Part shown: positions 1 through 6,602 of the stretch, piece by piece | How the letters are laid out: each line of letters begins with the position of its first letter | Position numbering within the stretch: the first letter of the stretch is position 1 | Source: Patulibacter sp. | GTDB lineage: Bacteria; Actinomycetota; Thermoleophilia; Solirubrobacterales; Solirubrobacteraceae | Reading direction: 5' to 3' | Length of the DNA: 10,006 nt | Assembly (NCBI GenBank): GCA_031119595.1 | Contig: JAVHXX010000125.1 | Location: 1 to 10,006, forward strand | The notes under the pieces: model-generated | The model's input: the letters and a program-made list of their open reading frames with translations, nothing else | Told to the model about the DNA's origin: nothing | Database searches by the model: none | Position numbers and translations under genes: made by a program

Positions 1-1055
1 GGAAGGACGCCACCGACGAGCAGCTCGTCGCCACCGGCGAACGCCTCGCCCGCCTGTGCCACGAGCGCCGCGTGCTCTTCTTCATCAACGACCGCCCGGA
101 CCTCGTGAACCCGATCGGCGCCGACGGCGTCCACGTGGGCCAGGACGACCTCTCGGTGGCGCAGGCGCGCGAGATCGCCGGGCCCGCCGCGCTCGTCGGC
201 GTATCCACGCACGCGCCCGAGGAACTGGCGCAGGCCGCGAAGGACGGCGCCGACTACGCGGGCGTCGGCCCGGTCCACGCGACCCCCACGAAGCCCGGCC
301 GGCCCGCCACCGGCTACCGCTACGTGCACCACGCCTCGCTCCACGCGAAGCTGCCGTGGTTCGCGATCGGCGGCATCGACGAGACGACCGTCGACCGCAC
401 GCTCGCCAGCGGTGCCGAGCGCCTCGTGGTCGTTCGCGCGATCGCCGAGGCAGGCGACCCCCGCGCCGCCGCCGAGCACCTCAAGACCGCAATCGCCGAC
501 CGGCCGCGCCGCGCGAGCGCCGAGGAGCGCAACGAGGCCGTCCGCTCCGAGCTGCGGCCGTTCGCCCCCGGTGAGCGGCCCGCACCCGCGGCCATCGCGT
601 CGTTCCTCATCGCGGCGATCGGGCTCGTGAACCTGTTGCTGCTCGCGATCGGCTACGAGCCGCGGGAGTCGCTGCGCACCACCGACGCGACCGTCGCGCA
701 GATCGTCTTCGGGATCGCCGCGCTCGGCCTGTCGGTCGGGGTGTGGCGGCTGAAGGCGTGGGCGCTGCTCATCACCGAGGCGCTGCTCGGCATCACCGCG
801 CTCACCACCTTCGGCGGACTCATCCTCGCGAACTCGTTCCATGCCGCCATCGCGCTCGTCGTGGCGATGCTCGTGGCCGGGTGGCTCTTCTACCGGCTCG
901 TCCGCGTGCTCGCTCGTGCGCAATCACCACGACACCTCCCGGATCACACGACGCCCGCAGACCCCGGGCTAGTGTCAGGACCGTCGACGGAGTCGACCGT
1001 CACCGCGGCCGCCATCGGGCCCGCCGCGGGCGACGAATCCCCCGCCGAGCGCTAA
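1..1055 (+). CDS. thiE: Thiamine-phosphate synthase (5'-truncated by window) fused to a C-terminal four-helix membrane domain
   Basis: The gene is open at the window start. The frame begins at base 3 with Lys-Asp, which matches the conserved K-D that follows strand 2 of ThiE, so about 30 N-terminal residues lie outside. ThiE condenses HMP-pyrophosphate with thiazole phosphate to make thiamine monophosphate. Visible ThiE signatures, counting from the Val codon at 72, are FINDRPDL (4-11), GVHVGQDDL (19-27), VGVSTHAPEEL (42-52), DYAGVGPVHATPTKP (61-75) and AIGGID (98-103). The barrel ends near residue 145. An acidic/basic linker (about 146-170) follows, then four hydrophobic segments (about 171-194, 206-226, 228-252, 256-280) and a polar Pro/Thr/Ser tail. 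Stand-alone ThiE is about 210 residues, so the tail is a real extension in the same frame with no stop between. The membrane domain was not recognised. An enzyme tethered to the membrane is an inference. Confidence 0.9.
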   Translation, partial: KDATDEQLVATGERLARLCHERRVLFFINDRPDLVNPIGADGVHVGQDDLSVAQAREIAGPAALVGVSTHAPEELAQAAKDGADYAGVGPVHATPTKPGRPATGYRYVHHASLHAKLPWFAIGGIDETTVDRTLASGAERLVVVRAIAEAGDPRAAAEHLKTAIADRPRRASAEERNEAVRSELRPFAPGERPAPAAIASFLIAAIGLVNLLLLAIGYEPRESLRTTDATVAQIVFGIAALGLSVGVWRLKAWALLITEALLGITALTTFGGLILANSFHAAIALVVAMLVAGWLFYRLVRVLARAQSPRHLPDHTTPADPGLVSGPSTESTVTAAAIGPAAGDESPAER

Positions 1056-1081
1056 GACTCTCAACCGCCACCGCTCCCAAG

Positions 1082-1087
1082 TAGGTT
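1082..1087 (+). promoter_or_regulatory. -10-like TAGGTT before lpd
   Basis: A TAnnnT hexamer ends 10 bases before the lpd ATG, and no Shine-Dalgarno sequence sits at the usual distance. It lies in the 42-base gap after the thiE stop, which suggests that lpd can be transcribed on its own with a very short or absent leader. No -35 box is obvious. Inferred from position and from recurrence of the pattern in this window. Confidence 0.4.
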
Positions 1088-1097
1088 CAACAGCACC

Positions 1098-2471
1098 ATG
1101 CCTGACCAAAGCTTCGATCTCGTCGTCATCGGTTCCGGTCCAGGCGGGTACGTTGCCGCGATCCGCGCGGCCCAGCTCGGGCTCAGCACCGCGGTGGTCG
1201 AGAAGGACACGGTCGGCGGCCGCTGCCTCAACGTCGCGTGCATCCCGGCGAAGGCCGTGCTGCGCTCCGCCGACGTCCTGAGCGAGATCGAGGAGGCCGC
1301 GGAGTTCGGCATCACGGTCGGTGCGCCCACGGTCGACTTCGACCAGGTCAACGAGCGCCGCAAGAGCGTGATCTCCACCCTCACCGGTGGCGTCGCGGGG
1401 CTGCTCAAGAAGAACGGGGTCGAGTACATCGAGGGCTTCGGCAAGCTCACTGCCGACGGCAACGTCGAGGTCGACGGCTACGGCACCCTCACCGTCGGCA
1501 AGGGCGTGCTCCTCGCGACCGGCTCCGTGAAGCGCGCGATCCCCGGCATCTCGTACGGCGAGCGCGTCATCGGCACCGAGGAGGCGTGGGCGCTGCCCGC
1601 GATCCCGGAGACCCTCGCCGTCGTCGGCGCCGGCGCGTCCGGGTCGGAGATCGCCTCCGCGTACGCGCGCCTGGGCTCCAAGGTCACGCTGCTCGAGGGC
1701 CTCGACCGCGTCGTGCCGAGCGAGGACGCCGACATCTCCCGCGTCGTCGCCCGCGGCTTCAAGAAGCAGGGCATCGACGTCCTCACGAAGACCTTCGCCG
1801 AGAACGTTCGCGAGGAGGGCGGCAAGGTCGTTTACTCCGCCGGCGGCGAGGAGCGCTCCGCCGACTACCTCGTGATCGCCACGGGCCGCGGCCCGGACGT
1901 CGAAGGGCTCGGCCTCGACGTCGCCGGCATCGAGCTCGACGGCCACCTCATCAAGGTCGACGGCCACCTGCGCACGAGCCGCAAGGGCGTGTGGGCCATC
2001 GGCGACCTCGTCCCCGGCCCGGCGCTCGCGCACAAGTCGATGGAGGAGGGCATCATCGCGGTGGAAGACGTCGCCGGCCACGAGGCCAAGCCGCTCGACT
2101 ACCCCTTCATCCCGCGCGCCACGTTCTGCACCCCGAACGTCGCGAGCTTCGGCTACACCGAGGCGCAGGCGAAGGAGCTCGGCTACGAGGTCAAGGTCGG
2201 GAAGGTGCCGTACGGCGCCGTCGGCGCGCCGCTCGTCTACGGCGACCGCGCCGGCACGGTGAAGATCGTCGTCGACGCGAGGTACGGCGAGATCCTCGGC
2301 GGCCACGTCGTCGGCGCGAAGGCGACCGAGCTCATCCAGGAGCTCGTCAACGCCCGCGAGCTCGAGGGCGGTGCCCCGGAGGTCGCGCGCTTCGTGCACG
2401 GTCACCCGACCTTCTCCGAAGCCATCGTCGAGGCGGCCCGCGCCGCCGACGGCTGGCTCATCCACGGCTGA
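1098..2471 (+). CDS. lpdA: Dihydrolipoyl dehydrogenase (E3)
   Basis: A 457-residue FAD- and NAD-dependent disulfide oxidoreductase, the usual length for the family. E3 reoxidises dihydrolipoyl groups of 2-oxoacid dehydrogenase complexes or the glycine cleavage H protein and passes electrons to NAD+. The FAD-binding GSGPGGY lies at residues 12-18. The redox disulfide is Cys43/Cys48 in GGRCLNVACIPAK. The NAD-binding GxGxxGxE is at 177-184 (GAGASGSE). ATG motifs lie at 140-142 and 261-263, and AIGDL at 300-304 contacts FAD. The C-terminal dimerisation domain carries the catalytic His436/Glu441 dyad in HPTFSE. All catalytic residues are present. The active-site loop has Arg and Ala where many E3s have Thr/Val and Gly, a common type of variation. 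No E1 or E2 gene is visible nearby, so the complex it serves cannot be named. Start chosen at ATG 1098, six residues before the first beta strand. Confidence 0.97.
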   Translation: MPDQSFDLVVIGSGPGGYVAAIRAAQLGLSTAVVEKDTVGGRCLNVACIPAKAVLRSADVLSEIEEAAEFGITVGAPTVDFDQVNERRKSVISTLTGGVAGLLKKNGVEYIEGFGKLTADGNVEVDGYGTLTVGKGVLLATGSVKRAIPGISYGERVIGTEEAWALPAIPETLAVVGAGASGSEIASAYARLGSKVTLLEGLDRVVPSEDADISRVVARGFKKQGIDVLTKTFAENVREEGGKVVYSAGGEERSADYLVIATGRGPDVEGLGLDVAGIELDGHLIKVDGHLRTSRKGVWAIGDLVPGPALAHKSMEEGIIAVEDVAGHEAKPLDYPFIPRATFCTPNVASFGYTEAQAKELGYEVKVGKVPYGAVGAPLVYGDRAGTVKIVVDARYGEILGGHVVGAKATELIQELVNARELEGGAPEVARFVHGHPTFSEAIVEAARAADGWLIHG

Positions 2472-2482
2472 CGCGCCGTGCC

Positions 2483-2512
2483 GGTCCCGGGTCGCCACGG
2501 CGGCCCGGGACC
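2483..2512. terminator. Hairpin terminator downstream of lpd (possibly bidirectional)
   Basis: A perfect 9-bp stem, GGTCCCGGG (2483-2491) with CCCGGGACC (2504-2512), encloses a 12-base loop that can itself pair (CGCC/GGCG). It starts 11 bases after the lpd stop and lies 35 bases from the end of the convergent gene at 2548. There is no U-tract, which is common for hairpin terminators in high-GC bacteria. Confidence 0.55.
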
Positions 2513-2547
2513 TCAGCCGCCGCGATGATCCGGACCCGCGGCCGAGG

Positions 2548-3126
2548 TCAGTACCAGAGGATGTCGTCGACCGGGACCTCCGGGACGACGTTCGCCATCA
2601 TGTCGAGCGCCTGGCGGTAGCGGCCGGCGTCGATGCCGACCCCTTCGGCGGTCGTCGAGATGGAACGCAGCCGATGGGTGGTCTCGCGGATCGGCTCCGC
2701 GAGGGGCGCGTCGGGTTTGCGCTGCTTCACCGCGAGGAGGGCGTCCAGGTAGCCGTCGATGATCGGGGCATCCTGCGGGCCCGGGGTCCGGTCCTGCATG
2801 TTGGAGAAACCGTAGGCCGTGTGGAGCATGTCGATGCTCTTGGCGAAGTAGAACAGCGCGACGCCGACGTCGCCGCTGCGCAGCGTCTTCTCGCCACCGG
2901 AGGCCATCGTCTCGGGACTGCCGTAGTAGGCCGAGACCGTGCGGCTGTACGCCGACGAACTCGCCGAGATCCACGCGGATCCAGGCAGGGTGTCGTCGAC
3001 GAGGGGTCGAGGTCGGCGGTTTCCAAACAGTCCCACGGCGCCAAGGTATGCGGCGTCGGCGGGGTCCCGCAACGGATTGAAATCGGCGGCGACGCGGTCG
3101 TGTACGACGAGGTCCTGCTGCGCCAC
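2548..3126 (-). CDS. Hypothetical protein, 192 residues
   Basis: I do not recognise this protein. Read from GTG 3126 it is a soluble-looking 192-residue chain with no signal peptide or membrane helix. The last two thirds look mainly helical: a segment around GDVGVALFYFAKSIDMLHTAYGFSN, then IIDGYLDALLAVKQRKPDAPLAEPIRE, and an end reading VPVDDILWY. The frame stays open upstream to 3303, but residues there are Arg/Cys/Pro/Ser-rich and look like a shadow of the 46-residue frame on the same strand. GTG 3126 is the only ATG/GTG start between 3303 and the convincing part. Its ribosome site is poor (GGGGA only three bases away). It follows the 46-residue frame by 28 bases, so the two may be cotranscribed and translationally coupled, or they may be one gene broken by a frameshift near 3130-3160. 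Confident that something is coded here, unsure of the start, no function offered. Confidence 0.55.
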   Translation of the reverse strand: MAQQDLVVHDRVAADFNPLRDPADAAYLGAVGLFGNRRPRPLVDDTLPGSAWISASSSAYSRTVSAYYGSPETMASGGEKTLRSGDVGVALFYFAKSIDMLHTAYGFSNMQDRTPGPQDAPIIDGYLDALLAVKQRKPDAPLAEPIRETTHRLRSISTTAEGVGIDAGRYRQALDMMANVVPEVPVDDILWY

Positions 3127-3154
3127 ACGTCCCCGGCAGCGGAGTGCCGCCGCG

Positions 3155-3295
3155 TCAGAGGCGTGCGCCGGAGCCGTTCGTGAGCACCACCACGGGCCGC
3201 ACGGTGGGCAGGCCGAAGCGGCCCGTCCGCACCTGAAGGCGTACGTGGAAGTGGGTGTTCGCGGGGCTCGTGGTGATGCGTGGTGTCGAGAACAT
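3155..3295 (-). CDS. Small hypothetical protein, 46 residues
   Basis: ATG 3295 follows GAGGGTGA about four to eight bases upstream, one of only two good Shine-Dalgarno sites in the window. The product is short and basic (starts MFSTPRITTSPANTHFHVRL, ends VVVLTNGSGARL), with a beta-strand-like pattern and no membrane segment. Its composition is more protein-like than that of the two other frames on this strand. I do not recognise it. The frame is open up to 3430, but the upstream part runs through the palindromic control region and is probably untranslated. It could be a true small protein, a leader for the 192-residue gene 28 bases downstream, or the N-terminal part of that gene separated by a frameshift. 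Confidence 0.4.
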   Translation of the reverse strand: MFSTPRITTSPANTHFHVRLQVRTGRFGLPTVRPVVVLTNGSGARL

Positions 3296-3344
3296 GAGGT
3301 CACCCTCGTCGGGATGGGAGCGGGCGTCGTTCGCCTCCGACACC

Positions 3345-3379
3345 CACGTTATGAAGCGGTTGTTACACAACGTGAACCG
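3345..3379. promoter_or_regulatory. Nested inverted repeats over a probable promoter for the 46/192-residue pair
   Basis: A relatively AT-rich patch contains three inverted repeats: CACGTT (3345-3350) with AACGTG (3369-3374), CGGTT (3357-3361) with AACCG (3375-3379), and GTTGT (3359-3363) with ACAAC (3367-3371) around a 3-base centre. On the minus strand TAACGT (3351-3346) fits a TAnnnT -10 element. It would start a leader of about 45 bases ending at the GAGGGTGA site before ATG 3295. The arrangement resembles an operator overlapping a promoter. The binding protein is unknown. Confidence 0.4.
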
Positions 3380-3592
3380 AGGGCGGTCAGGTCCAGACAG
3401 GACCCGACGACGACCGCTTCGCAACACCAACGGGCGCTCCTGTCACCAGTGGCCGGTTGATCGAGGGCGCCCGTGGGCACGGGCGCCGGGCGTGGCGCGG
3501 AGCCGCGATCGGGGCGCCGAATTGCACGCAGCGCCGTCCCGGGACCCGGCGCATGCGGGTGCGAACCAACGCGGTTTCTCGACACGAGCCGC

Positions 3593-3644
3593 GCCCGGAT
3601 CGCCCGCGGCGGCTCGGGCGCCCGCCGCGGCCCGGATCGCCCGC
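3593..3644. repeat. 15-bp GC-rich direct repeat
   Basis: GCCCGGATCGCCCGC occurs at 3593-3607 and again at 3630-3644, with related CGCCCGCCGCGGC sequence between and after. The 37-base period and low complexity suggest local duplication or slippage. No function is evident. Confidence 0.5.
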
Positions 3645-3661
3645 CGCGGCCCGAAGACGTT

Positions 3662-3699
3662 GGTGTCCCCGCGTCATACCCCTACGACGCGGGGACACC
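3662..3699. terminator. Perfect 14-bp hairpin, probable terminator of the DHA2 exporter gene
   Basis: GGTGTCCCCGCGTC (3662-3675) is exactly complementary to GACGCGGGGACACC (3686-3699), with a 10-base loop. It lies 74 bases beyond the stop of the minus-strand exporter gene, the nearest upstream gene on that strand. It has no U-tract on either side, so a protein-binding palindrome remains possible. The next minus-strand promoter is about 300 bases further on. Confidence 0.5.
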
Positions 3700-3773
3700 G
3701 TCCGCCGGATGGCTCAGGCGTCGACCGCCCGGCAGGGTGATCGCGGCGCCACGGTCGGGCGGCGCCGCAAGGG

Positions 3774-5285
3774 TCAGGAGGCGGCGCGTCCCGCGGCCGT
3801 CGCCACGCCGTTCACGTGGTGGGGGAGCGGCACGGGGACGGGCGAGTCGACCTCGGCGAGGGCCTCCGCGCGCTCCTCGCGGAGCTCGTCGGAGAGGGGT
3901 GCCGAGTCGCCGCGGGCGCCCGCGGCCGGCGCCCTGCCGACCCGGACCTGAGTGGCGGCGAGACCCGCGAGCACGGCGCAGATCGCCATCATCGAGTAGC
4001 CGTGGTGCACGGCCGTCGTGAGCGCAGCGGGCCCGGAGGGGGTCGCGTAGACCGCGACGAGGATCGCGACCCCGAGCGCCGAGCCGACCTGCCGGGCGAC
4101 CGTGAACACGGCGATCCCGGTCGAGAGCAGGGTCGGCGGGAGCGACCCGAAGGCGGCGTTCGCCGTCGACGGCAGGATCAGGCCCACGCCGAAGCCGCCG
4201 ATGAGGTTCGCGGGCAGGAACCCGGTCACGTAGTTGTGCTCCATGTGGACGGCGAAGTGGCCGTAGGTGTTGCCGATCGCGAAGGCGAGGGCGCCGGCCA
4301 CGATCATGGTGCGCGCGCCGAACCGCGCCACCAGCCCGCCGCCACGCGAGGCCGTGGCCGCCGCGACAGCCGGACCGGGCGCGAGCATCAGCCCCGCCGT
4401 GAGGGTCGAGTAGCCCCAGAGCTGGGTGAGGAGCAGGACGCCGTTGAGCAGCATCGCCCCGAACGCGAGGTAGAAGAGCAGGCTCGCGGTGGTCGCCCAG
4501 GCGAACGCCGACCGCGCGACGATCGCCGGCGGCACGACCGGCGCGGCATGCGCCCGCGACCGCGCCGTGAACAGCCCGAGCGCCACGATCGACCCGAGGA
4601 TGCCGCCGACGGTCCGGGCGCCACCCCAGCCGTGATCGGGCGCCTCGACCACGCCCCACGTGAGCAGGGCGATCGCGACCACGAGCAGCACGGCACCGAG
4701 GAGGTCGGGACGCGGCCCGGGCTCGGGATCCTTGATCTCGTTGAGCAGGGTCCGGCCGAAGACGACGGCAGCCAGGGCGATCGGCACGTTCACGAGGAAC
4801 ACCGCCCGCCAGCTCACCTCGACGAGCAGCCCGCCGAGCGGCGGACCGGCGGCCGCGGCGACCCCACCGACCGCCGCCCAGAGCGCGACGGCGCCGGCGC
4901 GCTCCTCCGGCGGGAACTCCGGGAGCAGCAGGCCGAGCGAGGTCGGCATGAGCATGCCGGCGCCGAGCGCCTGCACGATCCGGGCCGCCACGAGCACCTC
5001 GACGCTCGACGCGGCCGCGCAGATCGCCGACCCGATGCCGAAGATCGTGACGCCGACCAGGAAGCCCTGCTTGCGGCCGACACGGTCGAACCAGCGGCCC
5101 GCCGGCACGAGCGTCGCCGCGAACACGATCGCGTATCCGGACAGCACCCAGGAGAGCCCGCCGAGCGAGCTGCCCTTGAAGTTCCGCTGGATGTCGGTGA
5201 AGGCGATGTTGACGATGAACAGGTCGAGCGAGGCCATGAAGACCCCGGTCGACACGAGCAGCGCCACCTTGGTGCGACGGGTCAT
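3774..5285 (-). CDS. DHA2-family (EmrB/QacA type) MFS multidrug exporter
   Basis: A 503-residue integral membrane protein that probably uses the proton gradient to export drugs or other toxic organics. The family normally has 14 transmembrane helices. Here helix 1 carries the typical acidic motif (MASLDLFIVNIAF, 17-29). Motif A is GRWFDRVGRK (63-72). Motif C ends in GPPLGG (147-152), followed by the DHA2-typical WRAVFLVNVP (159-168). The last 50 or so residues form a hydrophilic, acidic and Pro-rich cytoplasmic tail. The open frame extends upstream to 5594, but those residues are antisense to the hxlR-type gene. ATG 5285 is chosen because GGAGGA stands four bases before it and the first helix follows at once. 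It is divergent from the HxlR regulator, which is the probable controller. Substrate cannot be told from sequence. Confidence 0.95.
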   Translation of the reverse strand: MTRRTKVALLVSTGVFMASLDLFIVNIAFTDIQRNFKGSSLGGLSWVLSGYAIVFAATLVPAGRWFDRVGRKQGFLVGVTIFGIGSAICAAASSVEVLVAARIVQALGAGMLMPTSLGLLLPEFPPEERAGAVALWAAVGGVAAAAGPPLGGLLVEVSWRAVFLVNVPIALAAVVFGRTLLNEIKDPEPGPRPDLLGAVLLVVAIALLTWGVVEAPDHGWGGARTVGGILGSIVALGLFTARSRAHAAPVVPPAIVARSAFAWATTASLLFYLAFGAMLLNGVLLLTQLWGYSTLTAGLMLAPGPAVAAATASRGGGLVARFGARTMIVAGALAFAIGNTYGHFAVHMEHNYVTGFLPANLIGGFGVGLILPSTANAAFGSLPPTLLSTGIAVFTVARQVGSALGVAILVAVYATPSGPAALTTAVHHGYSMMAICAVLAGLAATQVRVGRAPAAGARGDSAPLSDELREERAEALAEVDSPVPVPLPHHVNGVATAAGRAAS

Positions 5286-5289
5286 GCGG

Positions 5290-5295
5290 TCCTCC
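5290..5295 (-). promoter_or_regulatory. Ribosome binding site of the DHA2 exporter gene
   Basis: On the minus strand GGAGGA stands four bases before ATG 5285. It fixes the start against the longer open frame, and is the strongest Shine-Dalgarno sequence in the window. Confidence 0.75.
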
Positions 5296-5316
5296 GTGGG
5301 CGAGCGGTCCGGGTGG

Positions 5317-5365
5317 GTTGCATCATGGAACGGACTTCTACCAGAGGTCCGTCCTTTCATGCAAC
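5317..5365. promoter_or_regulatory. Large imperfect palindrome: probable HxlR operator in the divergent promoter
   Basis: Two 23-base arms (5317-5339 and 5343-5365) around a 3-base centre match at 18 of 23 positions. The outer core is GTTGCAT/ATGCAAC and the inner cores are CGGAC/GTCCG and TCT/AGA. It lies between the exporter start (5285) and the regulator start (5392). On the minus strand TTGCAT (5364-5359) and TAGAAG (5340-5335) are 18 bases apart and could be the exporter -35 and -10, both inside the palindrome. Binding here would therefore block exporter transcription. Palindrome seen directly; the operator role is inferred from HxlR biology. Confidence 0.65.
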
Positions 5366-5375
5366 TCGGTCGTGC

Positions 5376-5381
5376 TAACGT
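5376..5381 (+). promoter_or_regulatory. -10-like TAACGT before the hxlR-type gene
   Basis: A TAnnnT hexamer ends 10 bases before ATG 5392, with no Shine-Dalgarno sequence between. Transcription from it would start only a few bases before the start codon. It adjoins the right arm of the palindrome, so the regulator may also control itself. Confidence 0.45.
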
Positions 5382-5391
5382 CCACCTCCGG

Positions 5392-5898
5392 ATGCCGCTG
5401 AACAACGACTTCGCCGACCAGAACTGCTCGGTCGCCCGCACCCTCGAGGTGATCGGCGAGCGCTGGTCGATGCTCGTCATCCGCGACGTCTTCCTCGGGA
5501 TCCGCCGGTTCGACGAGATCCAGCGCCATCTCGGGATCTCGCGGAACGTGCTCACCGCGCGCCTCGCGCACCTCCTCGACCTCGGCGTGCTCAAGAAGGT
5601 CCTCTACTCCGAGCGCCCCGAGCGCTACGAGTACAAGCTCACCGCCCGCGGCCGCGACCTGTGGCCCGTGCTCATGGCGATGATGCAGTTCGGCGACGAG
5701 CACGCGCCCGCGCCGGACGGCCCGCCGCGCGTGTTCAGCCACAAGGACTGCGGAGGCGACATCGACAAGCTCCACCTGCGCTGTGAGGTCTGCGGCCAGG
5801 ATGTCGGCCCGTTCGACGTGGTCGGCGCCGTGGGCCCGGGCCACGGTGGCCCGAAGGGCGAGTTCGGCCCGCTCGAGCCGGCCAACGCCGGCGCCTGA
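5392..5898 (+). CDS. HxlR-family winged-helix transcriptional regulator
   Basis: A 168-residue DNA-binding protein. The family signature is C12-S-V-A-R-T-L-E-V-I-G-E-R-W, followed by WSMLVIRDVFLGIRRFDEIQRHLGISRNVLTARLAHLLDLGVLKK, the winged helix-turn-helix with its recognition helix about residues 49-60. The wing is YSERPERYEYKLT. Family members act as dimers, and many respond to electrophiles, oxidants or quinones, sometimes through the conserved N-terminal cysteine. After residue 115 comes an extension with Cys120, Cys131 and Cys134 (HKDCGG...LRCEVCG), which looks like a small metal-binding ribbon found in some HxlR proteins, then a Gly/Pro-rich tail. An in-frame ATG at 5359 lies inside the palindrome, so ATG 5392 is preferred. 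It is divergent from the DHA2 exporter and probably represses it. Confidence 0.94.
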   Translation: MPLNNDFADQNCSVARTLEVIGERWSMLVIRDVFLGIRRFDEIQRHLGISRNVLTARLAHLLDLGVLKKVLYSERPERYEYKLTARGRDLWPVLMAMMQFGDEHAPAPDGPPRVFSHKDCGGDIDKLHLRCEVCGQDVGPFDVVGAVGPGHGGPKGEFGPLEPANAGA

Positions 5899-5923
5899 CC
5901 GACCCGAGCTCTCGACCGCTCGC

Positions 5924-5941
5924 TCCGGCTCCGCGGCCGGA
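5924..5941. terminator. Small hairpin between convergent regulator genes
   Basis: TCCGGC (5924-5929) pairs with GCCGGA (5936-5941) across a 6-base loop, in the 62-base gap between the converging HxlR and TetR genes. It is short and has no U-tract. It could end either transcript. Confidence 0.3.
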
Positions 5942-5960
5942 CGTCAGCTGCGGCCGGGGC

Positions 5961-6596
5961 TCAGCCGGTGCTTGTCCAGCTGCGGCGCTGGGTCTCGAGG
6001 TAGGCGACGTACGCCGCGTGCGCGCGGTCGACCCGCTCGCGGTCGCCGGTGGCGAGGAAGTCGGCCTGGAGCCCGACGATGTGCGCGATCGCCGATGTCG
6101 CCACCGTGTCGACGTCGTCCGGCGGGCAGCCACAGGCGAGGAGCAGCGGGCGGAGCGAGTCGAGGCGGTCGTCGACGACGTGCTCGAGGAACTCGGTGTA
6201 GCGGCCGGGGTTCTGGAGCGCGATCCCGAACACCTCGAAGTTCAGGCGCCAGGCCGGGAGGAAGCTGTCCTGGGACCACTGCTTCCACCACCAGTCGTAG
6301 CGGTCGAGGGTGGGGCGGCCGTGCTCGTCGAGGGCGGGTTCCGGGGCGCCGCGGCCGCCGCGGCTCACCTGGCGGAAGGTCGCGAGGATCTCCGTGATCA
6401 GGTTCTCCTTCGACCCGAAGTGTGCGCTGAGGGAGGTGTGCGTGATGCCGAGCGCCTTCGCCAACGGGCGCATCGACAGGTCGGCGAGGCCGTGCTCCAG
6501 GACGTACCCCATCGCCGCGCGCAGGAGTTCCTGGCGGCGGTCGGCGTACCGCAGGCTGCGGCCGTCGACCTTGGGTTCGGGGGAGGCCTCGGCCAC
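5961..6596 (-). CDS. TetR/AcrR-family transcriptional regulator
   Basis: A 211-residue protein of typical TetR length. The N-terminal helix-turn-helix spans about residues 20-72: RQELLRAAMGYVLEHGLADLSMRPLAKALGITHTSLSAHFGSKENLITEIL, with the recognition helix around THTSLSAHFGSK. The C-terminal half is helical and Trp-rich near 101-116 (DWWWKQW...PAW), which probably forms the ligand pocket. The ligand is unknown. GTG 6596 is the only usable start, since a stop lies four codons upstream and no ATG/GTG follows before the domain. It converges with the HxlR gene and follows the kinase gene on the same strand by 67 bases, but it appears to have its own promoter. No obvious enzyme or transporter target is adjacent. 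Confidence 0.93.
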   Translation of the reverse strand: MAEASPEPKVDGRSLRYADRRQELLRAAMGYVLEHGLADLSMRPLAKALGITHTSLSAHFGSKENLITEILATFRQVSRGGRGAPEPALDEHGRPTLDRYDWWWKQWSQDSFLPAWRLNFEVFGIALQNPGRYTEFLEHVVDDRLDSLRPLLLACGCPPDDVDTVATSAIAHIVGLQADFLATGDRERVDRAHAAYVAYLETQRRSWTSTG

Positions 6597-6602
6597 AGCC
6601 TC

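Larger units (their letters stand above)
3296..3773. other. Gene-poor 478-base stretch
   Basis: The open frames here are Arg/Pro/Ala-rich, change character from frame to frame and have no recognisable domain, so no gene is called. Apart from the palindromic promoter region (3345-3379), the stretch holds an 8-bp inverted repeat GAAGCGGT (3353-3360) with ACCGCTTC (3413-3420), a GC-rich direct repeat (3593-3644) and a perfect hairpin (3662-3699). Confidence 0.5.

Noticed and set aside
970..975. TAGTGT, another TAnnnT motif
   Set aside because: It lies within the thiE fusion tail and no start codon stands 6-10 bases downstream, so it does not fit the pattern seen at the other genes.
975..2498. 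507-residue open frame antisense to lpd
   Set aside because: It is Asp/Glu/Arg/Ala/Val-rich without any domain and mirrors the codon structure of a clearly real gene. This is typical of antisense frames in very GC-rich DNA.
3349..3740. Several overlapping open frames on both strands around 3349-3740
   Set aside because: Arg/Pro/Ala/Gly-rich translations, no ribosome sites, no recognisable domain, and they run through repeats and a hairpin.
3816..5378. 520-residue open frame antisense to the exporter
   Set aside because: Low-complexity Arg/Glu/Asp/His-rich translation, entirely antisense to a recognisable MFS gene.
5359..5391. Earlier in-frame ATG for HxlR at 5359
   Set aside because: It lies inside the operator-like palindrome and upstream of the TAACGT -10-like motif. 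ATG 5392 gives a family-typical N terminus.
5286..5594. N-terminal extension of the exporter frame
   Set aside because: It is antisense to the HxlR gene and its residues look random, whereas ATG 5285 has a good ribosome site and opens directly into the first helix.
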